A stretch of 64,000 bases of DNA from Artemisia argyi (taxonomy: Eukaryota; Streptophyta; Magnoliopsida; Asterales; Asteraceae): NCBI GenBank assembly GCA_030686995.1, contig CM060707.1, forward strand, positions 87,158,472-87,222,471, written 5' to 3'. Below, piece by piece: positions 34,700 to 44,515 of this stretch. The notes below the pieces were generated by a model that ran no database searches, was not told where the DNA came from, and was given only the letters and a program-made list of their open reading frames with translations. Numbering within the stretch: the stretch's first letter is position 1; each line of letters begins with the position of its first letter. A program made the position numbers and the translations under genes.

Positions 34700-34875
34700 T
34701 AACTATTGTGAGTTACACGATGGTCTCTCTTAGACATTGTATGCGATTACAATGGTCTCATTCACTATTATGACATTGTGGGTTACACAATGGTCTTACT
34801 TACTTCATTAACATTGTGAGTTGCACAATGGTTTCTCTTATTTATCAGACGTTGTAGGTGATTACAATGGTCTAT
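34700..34875. repeat. Array of five palindromic units in H leader
   Basis: Five units of about 37 bp share the form CATTGTG, spacer, CACAATGGTCT (near 34704, 34735, 34772, 34812, 34850). The third reads CATTGTGGGTTACACAATGG with a perfect 7-bp stem. Others vary in the stem. The array lies about 480 nt after the primer site. Confidence 0.65.
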
Positions 34876-37346
34876 ATACCCTTTCATAACTTTATATACT
34901 ATCATTTCATATGATAGCGAAACATGTTACAGTTTATCCATTTCTATTGGTTGTCTTACTCCTCGTGAACTCATGTTTTCTGAGCATTGCTTGCTTATTT
35001 TCTTAAGCACCACTATTGATACTATTTATTTAAAGACTATTTATATATACCTGGTTTTCTCTCGACTACTTATATCTATTTACCATAGCACTATTTCTTA
35101 TTTGTATAAAGGTTACTTTTCTAAATGTTTTACCGACTCTTACCCCTTTATACTCAACCTACAAAACATCATGTCAAACTTTATTTCTTTCAATTATGCA
35201 CCTATTTCACCAAGATTACTAAACTATTAAATACATGTTTATTCATTTTGATGACCCCCTATGTAACACCCCCGAAATACCTGAATGGCAGCGGAATGGA
35301 ATACCTGAGGGTGTAACGGATCATAGCACACAAGCAAGGAAATATTGAACGACCTAAAGTGTCGTTTGGAAAATACATCGTTTGATTCATTCAAAATATT
35401 CAGAGTTATGAAACATAGGTCCCAAAAGTTGGAAAAAGTTTGCGGAAACAAGTTTAGTACAATCAAACGATAGTTCAAAGTGCATGAAATCCAAAAGTGA
35501 CGCGTCAGCCTTGATACACAAAGTGACTCCATGCAATGCCATGAGGATATGCCTTAGTTACCTGAGAAATACATTGCGAAAAACGGTCAACATAAAGTTG
35601 GTGAATAATCATAGGTTTATAAGTAAATCTAGTGTACAAATGCCATAAGTAATGCCATGAAATAGGATGTCCGGAAAGTATATACATTGGCTCTTAAGCT
35701 CATGACCCCGAAGCTAGACGATACTTGGCCCCAATGAGTGTTTACCAGACACTCTAATAATAAAGACATGAAATGCATTCGTTCCATTTGGAGCAACCCA
35801 AACACGAATGGAGGCGTCACCCTCGATAGATCTATCCACTCACTCTCGCTTAGTACTAGAAATTAACGGTCCATGATAATAAAAGGGGACTTGTCAAGAC
35901 GTGGTAAATAGGCAACTTAAGCAATGTATGAATTTTATACTTAGGCATGTACACAAAAATAAGTAATGCAATGTATTCTCCCCCGTGGGATTTGAAATCA
36001 AAATATAGAATTAAAACGGGGCTATGAGAACTCACCTCGAAGTGATGGTACAAAGATGGTGCAATGAGGTAAAAGTAGTCGGGACAATGAGGCGCGAGTA
36101 CTAGCCGCAACCTAAATGAATAACCATGATCTAACTTAGATCAAGCCGTAATGAAATGAATGTACATGCACATGATGCTCATACAACTCGTAATTTAGAA
36201 ATACTAGTTATCGTCATAGAAAAATAGTTTCCATACTTAGGAAAATATATCCATATATAGGAGTATATAACTTGTACGAAAAAGTTAACGTTCTAATCCT
36301 TGTATCAAAACCTTGAAATACGTCGTTACGTCGTATAAGTATTCTCTCGGGTCATACGTATTCATTTGATAAGAAAATCGTCCTTAGTAATGTTTCTAGA
36401 AAATATACCGTTTAGTACGTACGTTATTATTTTTATTTGTGACCAAAAATATATGTATAGTTTTGACAATGTTAAAACGGGTATAACTCGGTCGTTTTAG
36501 GCTCGTTTTCCTTGTTCTTTATGTCCACGGATTCGTCTTTGTGTATACTAGTATATTTTAGATAACTCGGCTCCTTAAAGTTACGTTTAATGCCTCAAAT
36601 TACCCGTCGTATTCTGCCAAACAGCAAGCAGTTTTCTGAAAAGTAGTTTTCGTCGTTAAATTTGTAAAAATCATATCTCCTTCGTTATAAACTCGTTTTA
36701 ATCCGTTCTTTCGCCTAAAGTTTCGTTTTTGAATGTATTTTCTAAATCTTTGGTCAAAACTTGGTCATCATCTACTGATTTTCCCACGAAATTAAAATAG
36801 GGACAGTAGGTATTTCAAAAGTTTCAAAAACCATTTTCAAGTCTCCAAACTAGTTCCATCCTCCATCAATCCACTTTCAAACACCACAAAGCTAGTCTAA
36901 ACCTACCATACACCTTCTTAGGGTGTCATGGGTCCTTAAACATCACCAATCCACTAGTTCTAACAAGGGTTTCATATGTTTCCATTTCTAGGGCTTGAAA
37001 GTTAATATATACAAAAATGGAGTGGTACAAGTTGATGCATGTGTAAGATCTTGTAAGAAAAATATATAGACATAATAATAACTTGTAAAAATCATAAAAA
37101 TGAGTTTGTTAACTTACTTGATGGTTTAGAGAGTTTAGATGATAAAAAGCCTACTAATCCTTGAGTTTTTATTTCAAAACTCTAACAAGGATGATTATAC
37201 AAACTAGTTTATGACAAGATCTTGTAAAAATTATCCTCCTTGCTCCTTGATTACCCTAATTCAAACCAACTTAAGAGAGAAAGAGTGAAAGAGTTTTTCT
37301 AGTTGCAAGTAAAAGTGTTTTTGTGATAAATGTGTGAAAAAAAAGT

Positions 37347-37476
37347 TTTATTTATACAAAGAGACAATTGTTAGGTGACATTTAATTTGTTTGGTGAAGT
37401 TTGAATGTATATGGACCAAGGGGGGGGGGGGGGGGGTGGCCGGTCCTAAAAGGAGGGAAATGGGGGGGGGGGGGGT
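37347..37476 (-). promoter_or_regulatory. Tekay I U3 end: G runs and TATA
   Basis: Two plus-strand G runs (about 18 and 14 G, separated by GTGGCCGG-type sequence) lie about 65-110 bp upstream, in element sense, of TATAAATAAA. The other LTR has the same order at about 46599-46728 with different run lengths. Long G runs can form quadruplexes and are also error-prone in assembly. Confidence 0.6.
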
Positions 37477-38070
37477 TGTCTTGGGATTAATTAGGAAAAG
37501 TAGTATTAGTAGTTAAGTGTAGTTAGGTTAGGTTTAGGTTTAAGGTTTAATCGGGTACCGGGTTTGTTAGAAATAAATTTTGTTGAAGTTATTCGGGACA
37601 TAATAAAGTTATAAAAATTGTAAAAATATGTCGGGTATAAGTACGGAGAGTTTGGGTGATTATCGTTTAATTTTGGTGAAAACCGTCGTTATTAAGTTAA
37701 ACGTACGATACGTAATAGTTAAATTTCCAAAATACCGGGTAAATTAATATTATAGTTTTTATATTATAGAAATGAGTATAAAAATGTATTGGGATCATAG
37801 TCGGGAGTGTCGGACATGTTAGACACTTATCGTTCGCGTATTAGTGTTTATTTGAAATAAACGTACGTAAATCGTTAATTATACCAAAAGTATAACTTTA
37901 GTTATCCTACGAGTGGAATAGCATGCAAGTGCCCTAACGATGATATGCAGACTATTTCTAGTCCGTATGAAGTGTCCCTGATAATAATGCATGAATTCGC
38001 TCCTGAACCAATACGGTTACGCGAATTTGAACACACGTAAACTAAATTTACGATGACATGAATAATGCAC

Positions 38071-38218
38071 GTGAATAGTGGTTTTCTCTCGGAAATGAAT
38101 AGTGTCAAGTGAATAGTAAAATTTCTGAATATGTCTCGGAATGTCAAATTGACCTAAAAAACGATGAATAGTAAAACGATGAATAGTGATCGATGAATAG
38201 TAATTTGTGAATAGTAAA
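38071..38218. repeat. TGAATAGT repeat array at outer end of Tekay LTR
   Basis: Seven copies of TGAATAGT, mostly preceded by A or G and followed by A or G, lie within 150 bp of the LTR end (element-sense U3 start, ACTATTCA). The 5' LTR has them at 47323-47470, and J has six copies per LTR at the same place. This suggests a conserved U3 signal. Confidence 0.8.
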
Positions 38219-38262
38219 ATGTCGAAGTTTGGAAAAATGACCTGAAATTGTGGGTTGTGACA

Positions 38263-38298
38263 GTCGCCCATCCAAAAAGGAATTCAGTCCCTGAATTC
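38263..38298 (-). other. PPT region and hairpin before Tekay 3' LTR
   Basis: In element sense the hairpin GAATTCAG, GGA loop, CTGAATTC (38298-38280) is followed by 17 nt ending TTTGGATGGGCGAC, then the LTR. The hairpin overlaps the gag-pol TGA stop (38297-38299). The tract is less purine-rich than usual. J has a hairpin with the same loop and spacing but different base pairs. Confidence 0.75.
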
Positions 38299-41200
38299 AG
38301 TTAGTGTTGATCTCGGTAATTGGCTCGGTGAAAAGTTGTGGATACTTGCGTCGCACTTGGTCTTCTCGTTCCCAAGTAAACTCGGGTCCTCTTCGAGAAT
38401 TCCAACGAACCTTCACGATCGGAATTGGACTTTGTTTCAACTGTTTGATCTCGCGATCCATTATTTCAACTGGTTCTTCCACAAAGTTAAGCTTGTCATC
38501 GAGTTGTATTTCTTCTAATGGTATAATGGCAGACTCGTCCGAAAGACATTTCTTGAGGTTCGAAACATGAAACGTGTTGTGTACGTTGCTAAGTTCTGAC
38601 GGAAGTTCAAGTTTGTAAGCAACCGGACCAATCCTCTCCAGGATCTTGAATGGCCCAATGTATCTCGGATTTAATTTCCCGCGTTTTCCAAATCGTATCA
38701 CGCCCTTCCAAGGCGAGACTTTCAACATAACTTTGTCTCCGACCTGAAATTCCAATGGTTTGCGTCGAACATCTGCGTAGCTCTTCTGTCGACTTCTAGC
38801 AGTTTCGAGTCTCTCTCGAATCTGAATTATCTTTTCTGTTGTTTCTTGTACCATCTCCGGGCCAGTACATTGTACTTCACCGACTTCGGCCCAACAAACT
38901 GGAGATCGACACTTGCGACCATAAAGTGCCTCGAATGGTGCAACCTTAATGCTCGAATGGTAACTGTTGTTATAGGAAAATTCGATCAACGGCAAATGGT
39001 TAGCCCAACCATTTCCAAAGTCAATCACACACGCCCTAAGCATGTCTTCAAGTGTCTGAATAGTCCTCTCGCTCTGACCATCGGTCTGAGGATGGTAAGC
39101 AGTGCTCATGTCTAACTGAGATCCAAAAGAATCTTGTAATGACCGCCAAAAGTTTGAAGTAAAACGACTATCTCTGTCTGAAATGATGGAAACTGGTGCA
39201 CCGTGTCTTGAGACTATTTCCTTGACATAAAGTCTAGCAAGTTGTTCCATTGTATAAGTCTCTCTAATGGGTATGAAATGAGCTGATTTGGTAAGTCGAT
39301 CAACGATTACCCAAATAGCATCGAAACCTCCTGACGTCTTTGGAAGTTTAGTGACAAAGTCCATAGCAATACGTTCCCACTTCCATTGTGGAATTTCTGG
39401 TTGTTGAAGTAGTCCTGACGGTTTCTGGTGTTCGGCTTTCACTTTAGCACAAGTAAGACATTTACTGACGTACGTAGAAATCTCTGCTTTCATGTTCGGC
39501 CACCAGTAAAGCTTTTTGAGATCCTGATACATCTTATCCGAACCTGGATGAATAGAGTACTTCGACTTGTGTGATTCATGCATAATCAATTCTCGCACTC
39601 CGCCATAGAGTGGTATCCAACTTCGGTCCTTGAAACATAACACTCCGTCCGATCTCTTTACAAAGCCATTTTCGCTTTCTGGCATACCATAAAGTTTCTC
39701 ATGTGGTCGATTTTCTTCTTTGAGAGCCTCAATCTGAGCTTCTAAGATCTTCGATGGTAATGGCGAAATGATAGTCATTCCTAATGACCTGACTCTCAAA
39801 GGTTTAAGTCGTTCTTTTCGGCTAAGTGCATCTGCTACAACATTCGCTTTTCCTGGGTGATATCGGATTTCACAATCGTAATCACTCAACAACTCTAGCC
39901 AACGACGTTGTCTCATATTAAGTTCCTTCTGATCGAGTATATGCTGTAAGCTCTTGTGGTCGGTAAAAATTACGCACTTTGTACCATAAAGGTAGTGTCT
40001 CCAAATCTTGAGTGCAAAAACTACCGCACCCAATTCCAAGTCATGAGTAGTGTAATTCTTCTCGTGTGTCTTAAGTTGTCTAGATGCATAAGCTATCACT
40101 TTCTCGTTTTGCATTAGCACAGCTCCAAGTCCTTTATGCGAAGCATCGCAATATACCACAAAGTTCTCAATACCTTCCGGTAGTGACAAAATCGGTGCGC
40201 TACAAAGCTTTTGTTTCAATAATTGAAATGCGGACTCTTGTTTTTCTCCCCACTCGTACTTTTGATTCTTTTGTGTCAGCTTTGTCAACGACTTCGCTAT
40301 CTTAGAAAACCCTTCAATAAACCTTCTGTAATATCCGGCAAGTCCTAGAAATTGACGAATTTCCGTAGGAGACTTGGGCGTAGCCCAATCCTTAACTGCC
40401 TCGATCTTTGCCGGGTCGACTTGTAAACCTTGGCTATCAATAACATGACCAAGAAATTGAACTCTTCGTATCCAAAAATCACACTTAGAAAATTTGGCAT
40501 ACAATTGCTCCTTCTTGAGTAGTTCCAGTATTGTTCTGAGGTGTTCTTCGTGATCTTCCTTACTCTTGGAATAAATCAAGATATCGTGAATGAATACGAT
40601 CACGAACTTATCGAGATACGGTTTGCACACCCTATTCATGAGATCCATGAATACCGCAGGTGCGTTGGTTAATCCAAAAGGCATCACTTGAAATTCATAA
40701 TGACCATAGCGTGTTCTAAATGCCGTCTTCGGGATATCCTCTTCCCGAACTTTAAGTTGATGATAACCGGATCTTAAATCAATCTTGGAATAAAAACTAG
40801 AACCTTGTAACTGGTCGAACAAGTCGTCGATTCTGGGGAGTGGATAACGGTTCTTAACCGTTAACTTGTTCAGTTCACGATAGTCGATGCACATCCTGAA
40901 AGTTCCGTCCTTTTTCTTCACAAACAAAACCGGCGCTCCCCAAGGCGAGGAACTCGGTCTAATGAATCCTTTGTCCAAAAGTTCTTGTAATTGATTCGAC
41001 AATTCTTGCATTTCCGAAGGTGCAAGTCTATACGGTGCTCGTGCAATCGGTGCAGCTCCTGGCACTAATTCGATTTGAAACTCAACTTGGCGTGTAGGCG
41101 GAAGTCCTGGCAATTCTTCCGGAAAAACTTCCTGAAATTCCTTAACAATTGGCACATCTTCAAGTCGTTTCTCATCCGACTTCTTCTCCGTGATGTGAGC

Positions 41201-42895
41201 CAAGAATGCATAACAACCCTTCTTTATGTACTTCTCGGTTTTAATGCACGATATTATACTGAGTCTAGTTCCACTTCGCTCTCCGCGAACAACCAAAGTT
41301 TCACCGTTATAAGGAAGGTGAATAACTTTCTCATCACAAATAATTCTCGCTCGATGCCGAGATAACCAATCCATACCGATCACAACGTCGAAACTTCCAA
41401 GTTCTACGGGCATAAGGTCTATATTGAATGGATGGCTTAGGAAATTTATAGTGCAACCACGAACAATGGTGTTGGTGTTAACTAAAGACCCATCGGCTAA
41501 TTCAACGATATAGGAAATGTCTAATGGGGTTGGTTCTATGTTAAGCAAAGGTGCAAATGCAATAGACACAAAACTTCTATCCGCTCCTGAGTCAAATAAA
41601 ATGGATGCATAACGATTATTAATGAGGAACGTACCCGCAACAACATTCGGGTCTTCTTTGACATCGTCTCCTCCCATGACATAAGCTCTTCCTCGAGCTC
41701 TTCCATCTTGATTCCCAGTTCCTTGATTCTTCTTCTTTGGGCACTCATTCTTAAAGTGTCCAAGTTCTCCACAGGCAAAACATGTTACCGGTGGTTTCTG
41801 ATTGTCACCCACGATTGGAAGTCTACAATCTTTGATGTGGTGACCAAGCTTCTTGCAATTGCCACAAATATCTGGACAACGACCTGGGTTATGATGCTTC
41901 TGACACCTTTCACATTTAGGTAGGTTACCAGTGTAACCTTTTCTGTCATTTGGTCCTGCAGCATAAACCTTTGCTACTTCCTGTCTCTTAGGTGGCGGCT
42001 GAACAGCGTTTCCACCTTGGTTGTAATCAAACCTCCTCTTGTTGTTGTTGTTGTTGTTATTGTTTGAATTGTTGTTCCGGTTATTGGGATAGTTGCGGTT
42101 TCGATTGTTGTTATAGTTGTTGTTGTTCCGAGTGTTGGTGTAGTTGGTGTTGTTTGAACGGTTATTGTTGTTGACAGCAGCTTTCCCTTTGACCACTTGA
42201 ACCATGAGTTTCTGAGTTATACGAATAGCTTCTTCCATTGATTGTGGATCAAAAGAAATCACATCTCCTCGAACACTTTCAGGCAATCCACCAACAAAGT
42301 TTTCCATCTTTTTCTCATCATCGGGAACCATAGTTGGACATAGTGCAGCCAACTCCTGAAATCTCCTGAAATAAGTCTCAATGTCATCACCTTTAGTCAC
42401 AAGCTCATAAAATTCTGTTTCCATCTTTTGCACCTCGGTACGAGGGCAAAACTTCTTTGTCATTAATTTCTTGAATTCCTCCCAAGTAAGCTTGTAAGCA
42501 TTTTCCATACCAATCGGCTGAGCATACGAATTCCACCAAGACATAGCTTCATCAAGAAGCATACCTGTAGCAAACTTCACCTTGCTGACATCCGGGCATC
42601 CGCACATGAGAAATACGTTCTCAGTCTTTTCGAACCAGCGGATTAAAGCAATCGCTCCTTCAGTGCCCTTAAATTTTATAGGATCGCTAATCTTGAAATC
42701 TTTCCATGTACATTCCCTCTTATTAGTGGGTGGTTCAACCGTCCCTGTATTAGAAGCAGTCTCAGCAGCCCTTGCAGCAACCTCAGCTCTCTCAATCACT
42801 AGAGCTTCTGCAATACTATCCCTGACCAACTTGCGGATAGCGGCTTGAGTCATAGCGGGTGTTTCTGGTGTATTCTTACCCTTCCTTGGTGCCAT
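38297..42895 (-). CDS. gag-pol: Tekay chromovirus gag-pol polyprotein, 1532 aa
   Basis: A single open frame. The capsid domain lies at about residues 60-240 ([24 protein letters not shown]). An Asn-rich linker is followed by three Cys/His knuckles at about 325-385, ending [14 protein letters not shown]. Protease has an intact DSG ([11 protein letters not shown], about 433). RT spans about 590-850 with [19 protein letters not shown] and, at the active site, VFIHDILIY: His770 (codon 40586-40588, CAC) stands where the first Asp of the FIDD motif belongs. RNase H (YCDAS, DLELGA, TDHKSL, ADALSR) and integrase (zinc site, then D, D and E in AMDF, SDRDSRF and QSERTIQ) look intact. The C-terminus is a chromodomain (about 1475-1525, [19 protein letters not shown]). 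It starts MAPRKGK, about 500 bp after the leader ORF. The D-to-H change predicts a dead RT despite the open frame. Confidence 0.96.
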   Translation of the reverse strand: MAPRKGKNTPETPAMTQAAIRKLVRDSIAEALVIERAEVAARAAETASNTGTVEPPTNKRECTWKDFKISDPIKFKGTEGAIALIRWFEKTENVFLMCGCPDVSKVKFATGMLLDEAMSWWNSYAQPIGMENAYKLTWEEFKKLMTKKFCPRTEVQKMETEFYELVTKGDDIETYFRRFQELAALCPTMVPDDEKKMENFVGGLPESVRGDVISFDPQSMEEAIRITQKLMVQVVKGKAAVNNNNRSNNTNYTNTRNNNNYNNNRNRNYPNNRNNNSNNNNNNNNKRRFDYNQGGNAVQPPPKRQEVAKVYAAGPNDRKGYTGNLPKCERCQKHHNPGRCPDICGNCKKLGHHIKDCRLPIVGDNQKPPVTCFACGELGHFKNECPKKKNQGTGNQDGRARGRAYVMGGDDVKEDPNVVAGTFLINNRYASILFDSGADRSFVSIAFAPLLNIEPTPLDISYIVELADGSLVNTNTIVRGCTINFLSHPFNIDLMPVELGSFDVVIGMDWLSRHRARIICDEKVIHLPYNGETLVVRGERSGTRLSIISCIKTEKYIKKGCYAFLAHITEKKSDEKRLEDVPIVKEFQEVFPEELPGLPPTRQVEFQIELVPGAAPIARAPYRLAPSEMQELSNQLQELLDKGFIRPSSSPWGAPVLFVKKKDGTFRMCIDYRELNKLTVKNRYPLPRIDDLFDQLQGSSFYSKIDLRSGYHQLKVREEDIPKTAFRTRYGHYEFQVMPFGLTNAPAVFMDLMNRVCKPYLDKFVIVFIHDILIYSKSKEDHEEHLRTILELLKKEQLYAKFSKCDFWIRRVQFLGHVIDSQGLQVDPAKIEAVKDWATPKSPTEIRQFLGLAGYYRRFIEGFSKIAKSLTKLTQKNQKYEWGEKQESAFQLLKQKLCSAPILSLPEGIENFVVYCDASHKGLGAVLMQNEKVIAYASRQLKTHEKNYTTHDLELGAVVFALKIWRHYLYGTKCVIFTDHKSLQHILDQKELNMRQRRWLELLSDYDCEIRYHPGKANVVADALSRKERLKPLRVRSLGMTIISPLPSKILEAQIEALKEENRPHEKLYGMPESENGFVKRSDGVLCFKDRSWIPLYGGVRELIMHESHKSKYSIHPGSDKMYQDLKKLYWWPNMKAEISTYVSKCLTCAKVKAEHQKPSGLLQQPEIPQWKWERIAMDFVTKLPKTSGGFDAIWVIVDRLTKSAHFIPIRETYTMEQLARLYVKEIVSRHGAPVSIISDRDSRFTSNFWRSLQDSFGSQLDMSTAYHPQTDGQSERTIQTLEDMLRACVIDFGNGWANHLPLIEFSYNNSYHSSIKVAPFEALYGRKCRSPVCWAEVGEVQCTGPEMVQETTEKIIQIRERLETARSRQKSYADVRRKPLEFQVGDKVMLKVSPWKGVIRFGKRGKLNPRYIGPFKILERIGPVAYKLELPSELSNVHNTFHVSNLKKCLSDESAIIPLEEIQLDDKLNFVEEPVEIMDREIKQLKQSPIPIVKVRWNSRRGPEFTWEREDQVRRKYPQLFTEPITEINTN

Positions 42896-43392
42896 ACTTC
42901 TGATAAATCACAATGGAAATAACCATGAGAAAAATCATAATAGAAATAGTCATCGTACCAAAGATATACACCCACAACACGTATATAAATATACAACCAT
43001 AACCAATATAAGTACAACCACGACATATACGAATACAACCACAATCTGTCTAGACCTCACCACGATAAGTATATATATACAACCACAACAACCACGTCAC
43101 GTATATATATATAACCACAACCTGTGTCGATACAACCAAAACATGTATAAATGCGATAATAATAAAGAGCAACCACGAAACATCATAAATATAATCACAA
43201 CACATGAATATAATACATGAAAATTTCGGCCAACATGGACCGATATAATATATAGCACAACATTTCCAACATAGTAGAGTCGCACTTGATATATTTGTTT
43301 GTACAACAACCAAAAGACTACAAGTTCTTGAACTATGTCCCACATCCCGGGACTAGGAAAATAGTAAAAGCTAATATAATACCAGTCTACGT
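42896..43392 (-). other. Tekay I spacer between leader ORF and gag
   Basis: About 500 bp of repetitive ACAACCAC and TATATAYA-type sequence. The apparent Trp/Tyr-rich minus ORFs here are low-complexity artefacts. Near 43325-43346 it contains CTATGTCCCAC followed by ATCCCGGG, which also occurs in the twin-hairpin module of J. Confidence 0.6.
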
Positions 43393-44343
43393 CTAGGCTC
43401 CTCCAGGTGCTCTAGATGGTCCAGGCTCTCCCCTCAAGCGACGAATCTCACGATCCATCATAACCACGATCTCCTCAAGATGCTCAAGTCGTAACTGAGA
43501 AGAAGCATCCCTACGCTCCAAAATAACAACCCTCTCTCGAAGCAATGTCAACTGGTCTACCTGCTCCCACTGAGTTTCCTGTGTCGCCTGAGCTCTATCT
43601 CGAATCTCAGGTAACTCATCCCTAAGTAGCTCAATCTCCTCCTGGTGCCTCAACTGTCGTGCCTCGAGCCCATGGTAAGACACATCAATACTAACCCTGC
43701 CCTGAATCAAATCCTCAACCTGCTCCTCAACAATCTCAAGTCGAGGGGTGATAATCTCATCAACTCTATGCCCCAACCTGTCAACTTGCTCCTGCTGAGC
43801 ATCAAACTGATCCTCTAGTGTAACGGCTGTAGGATCCCTAGCCGCAGCCGCTCTAGAACTCTCACCTATGTGGTACACGGGTGGTGGTGAAAGGTCAGCA
43901 GTCTCGGTAATAGGTGAATCTGGAGTGGCAAGCCTTGCACGCTTCCGAAGCGGCAAGAGTGAGGTAGCTATAGGAGTGGTAGTGGGTATGGCTGGTGGTG
44001 GTGAAGGCATAGTAGGACTAGGGAGACTCCTATAAGTACATGTAGCATAACGAACTCTCTTCCTAGGACCCTGAACAGTCTTCTCCCTAGGAAACATAAG
44101 TCTCGGCTCTGAATGGATAGTAGTAGTAGGTGATGATGGTATGTCAGTAGGTATAGTAGGATGGACATGGGGAGTAGGAGCCGTCTCCTCCTCCTCGAAA
44201 GGCTCGGTGTCACCATCAGATGCCAAGAGTGGCAACTCAGGTGTAGGAGAAACAAGTGGTGAAACAGCAGTAGAGGACACAGAACCCTCATCATCAGAAT
44301 CGGATATAGTGTAAAGTACAACAGTGTTGGAATTCGAAGACAT
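43393..44343 (-). CDS. Tekay leader ORF, 316 aa, function unknown
   Basis: This ORF lies between the primer site and gag in the sense of the element. The frame is open from 44472, but the likely start is the Met at 44341-44343 (MSSNSNTVVLYTISDSDDEGS), since the upstream residues are hydrophobic leader translation. Residues 1-180 are Pro/Ser/Thr-rich with an acidic patch and basic clusters (GPRKRVRYA, LRKRARLA). Residues 195-310 form a long coiled coil (LEDQFDAQQEQVDRLGHRVDEI and heptads to the end). Asteraceae Tekay elements often carry such a domain, sometimes fused to gag. It is here a separate frame with a stop before gag. It may act in assembly or RNA binding; I do not recognise a characterised family. 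VVLYTISDSDDE is weakly SIM-like. Confidence 0.75.
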   Translation of the reverse strand: MSSNSNTVVLYTISDSDDEGSVSSTAVSPLVSPTPELPLLASDGDTEPFEEEETAPTPHVHPTIPTDIPSSPTTTIHSEPRLMFPREKTVQGPRKRVRYATCTYRSLPSPTMPSPPPAIPTTTPIATSLLPLRKRARLATPDSPITETADLSPPPVYHIGESSRAAAARDPTAVTLEDQFDAQQEQVDRLGHRVDEIITPRLEIVEEQVEDLIQGRVSIDVSYHGLEARQLRHQEEIELLRDELPEIRDRAQATQETQWEQVDQLTLLRERVVILERRDASSQLRLEHLEEIVVMMDREIRRLRGEPGPSRAPGGA

Positions 44344-44500
44344 GACTCTGTGATAATCACGGTGAAATAAAAATAAATAACTCGTATAATGGCATCGCCT
44401 AAAAATAAGTAAATATGCACTTATGATGAAATGATGATATGCTATGATGGTGTGGTTATAGTCTAGGGTCAATGATGCAACCTAGTTCGCTATAACCTTA

Positions 44501-44512
44501 GCTCTGGTACCA
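44501..44512 (-). other. Primer binding site of Tekay I
   Basis: TGGTACCAGAGC in element sense, three bases after the 5' LTR. It has one mismatch (C for T) to the initiator-Met primer complement. Confidence 0.92.
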
Positions 44513-44515
44513 ATC

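Larger units (their letters stand above)
34213..35256 (+). other. Element H 5' internal region
   Basis: This 1-kb leader downstream of the primer site has no supported ORF. It includes the palindromic array at 34700-34875 and otherwise AT-rich sequence. It ends where Tekay I is inserted. Confidence 0.6.
35262..38262 (-). repeat. 3' LTR of Tekay I
   Basis: 3001 bp, TGTAACACCC...GTTGTGACA on the plus strand. Two G runs (from about 37420 to 37476) and a TATA-like box (rc TATAAATAAA, 37347-37356) mark the U3-R border in element sense. Confidence 0.95.

Noticed and set aside
34700..34875. CRISPR-like regular repeats
   Set aside because: Units are diverged palindromes without unique spacers, and the DNA is plant nuclear with retroelements.
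35505..36110. Short ORFs repeated at 44759-45364
   Set aside because: They lie in the two Tekay LTRs; duplication reflects LTR identity, not two genes.
42850..43345. Trp/Tyr-rich minus ORFs ahead of gag
   Set aside because: Low-complexity translations of ACAACCAC and TATA repeats between leader ORF and gag.
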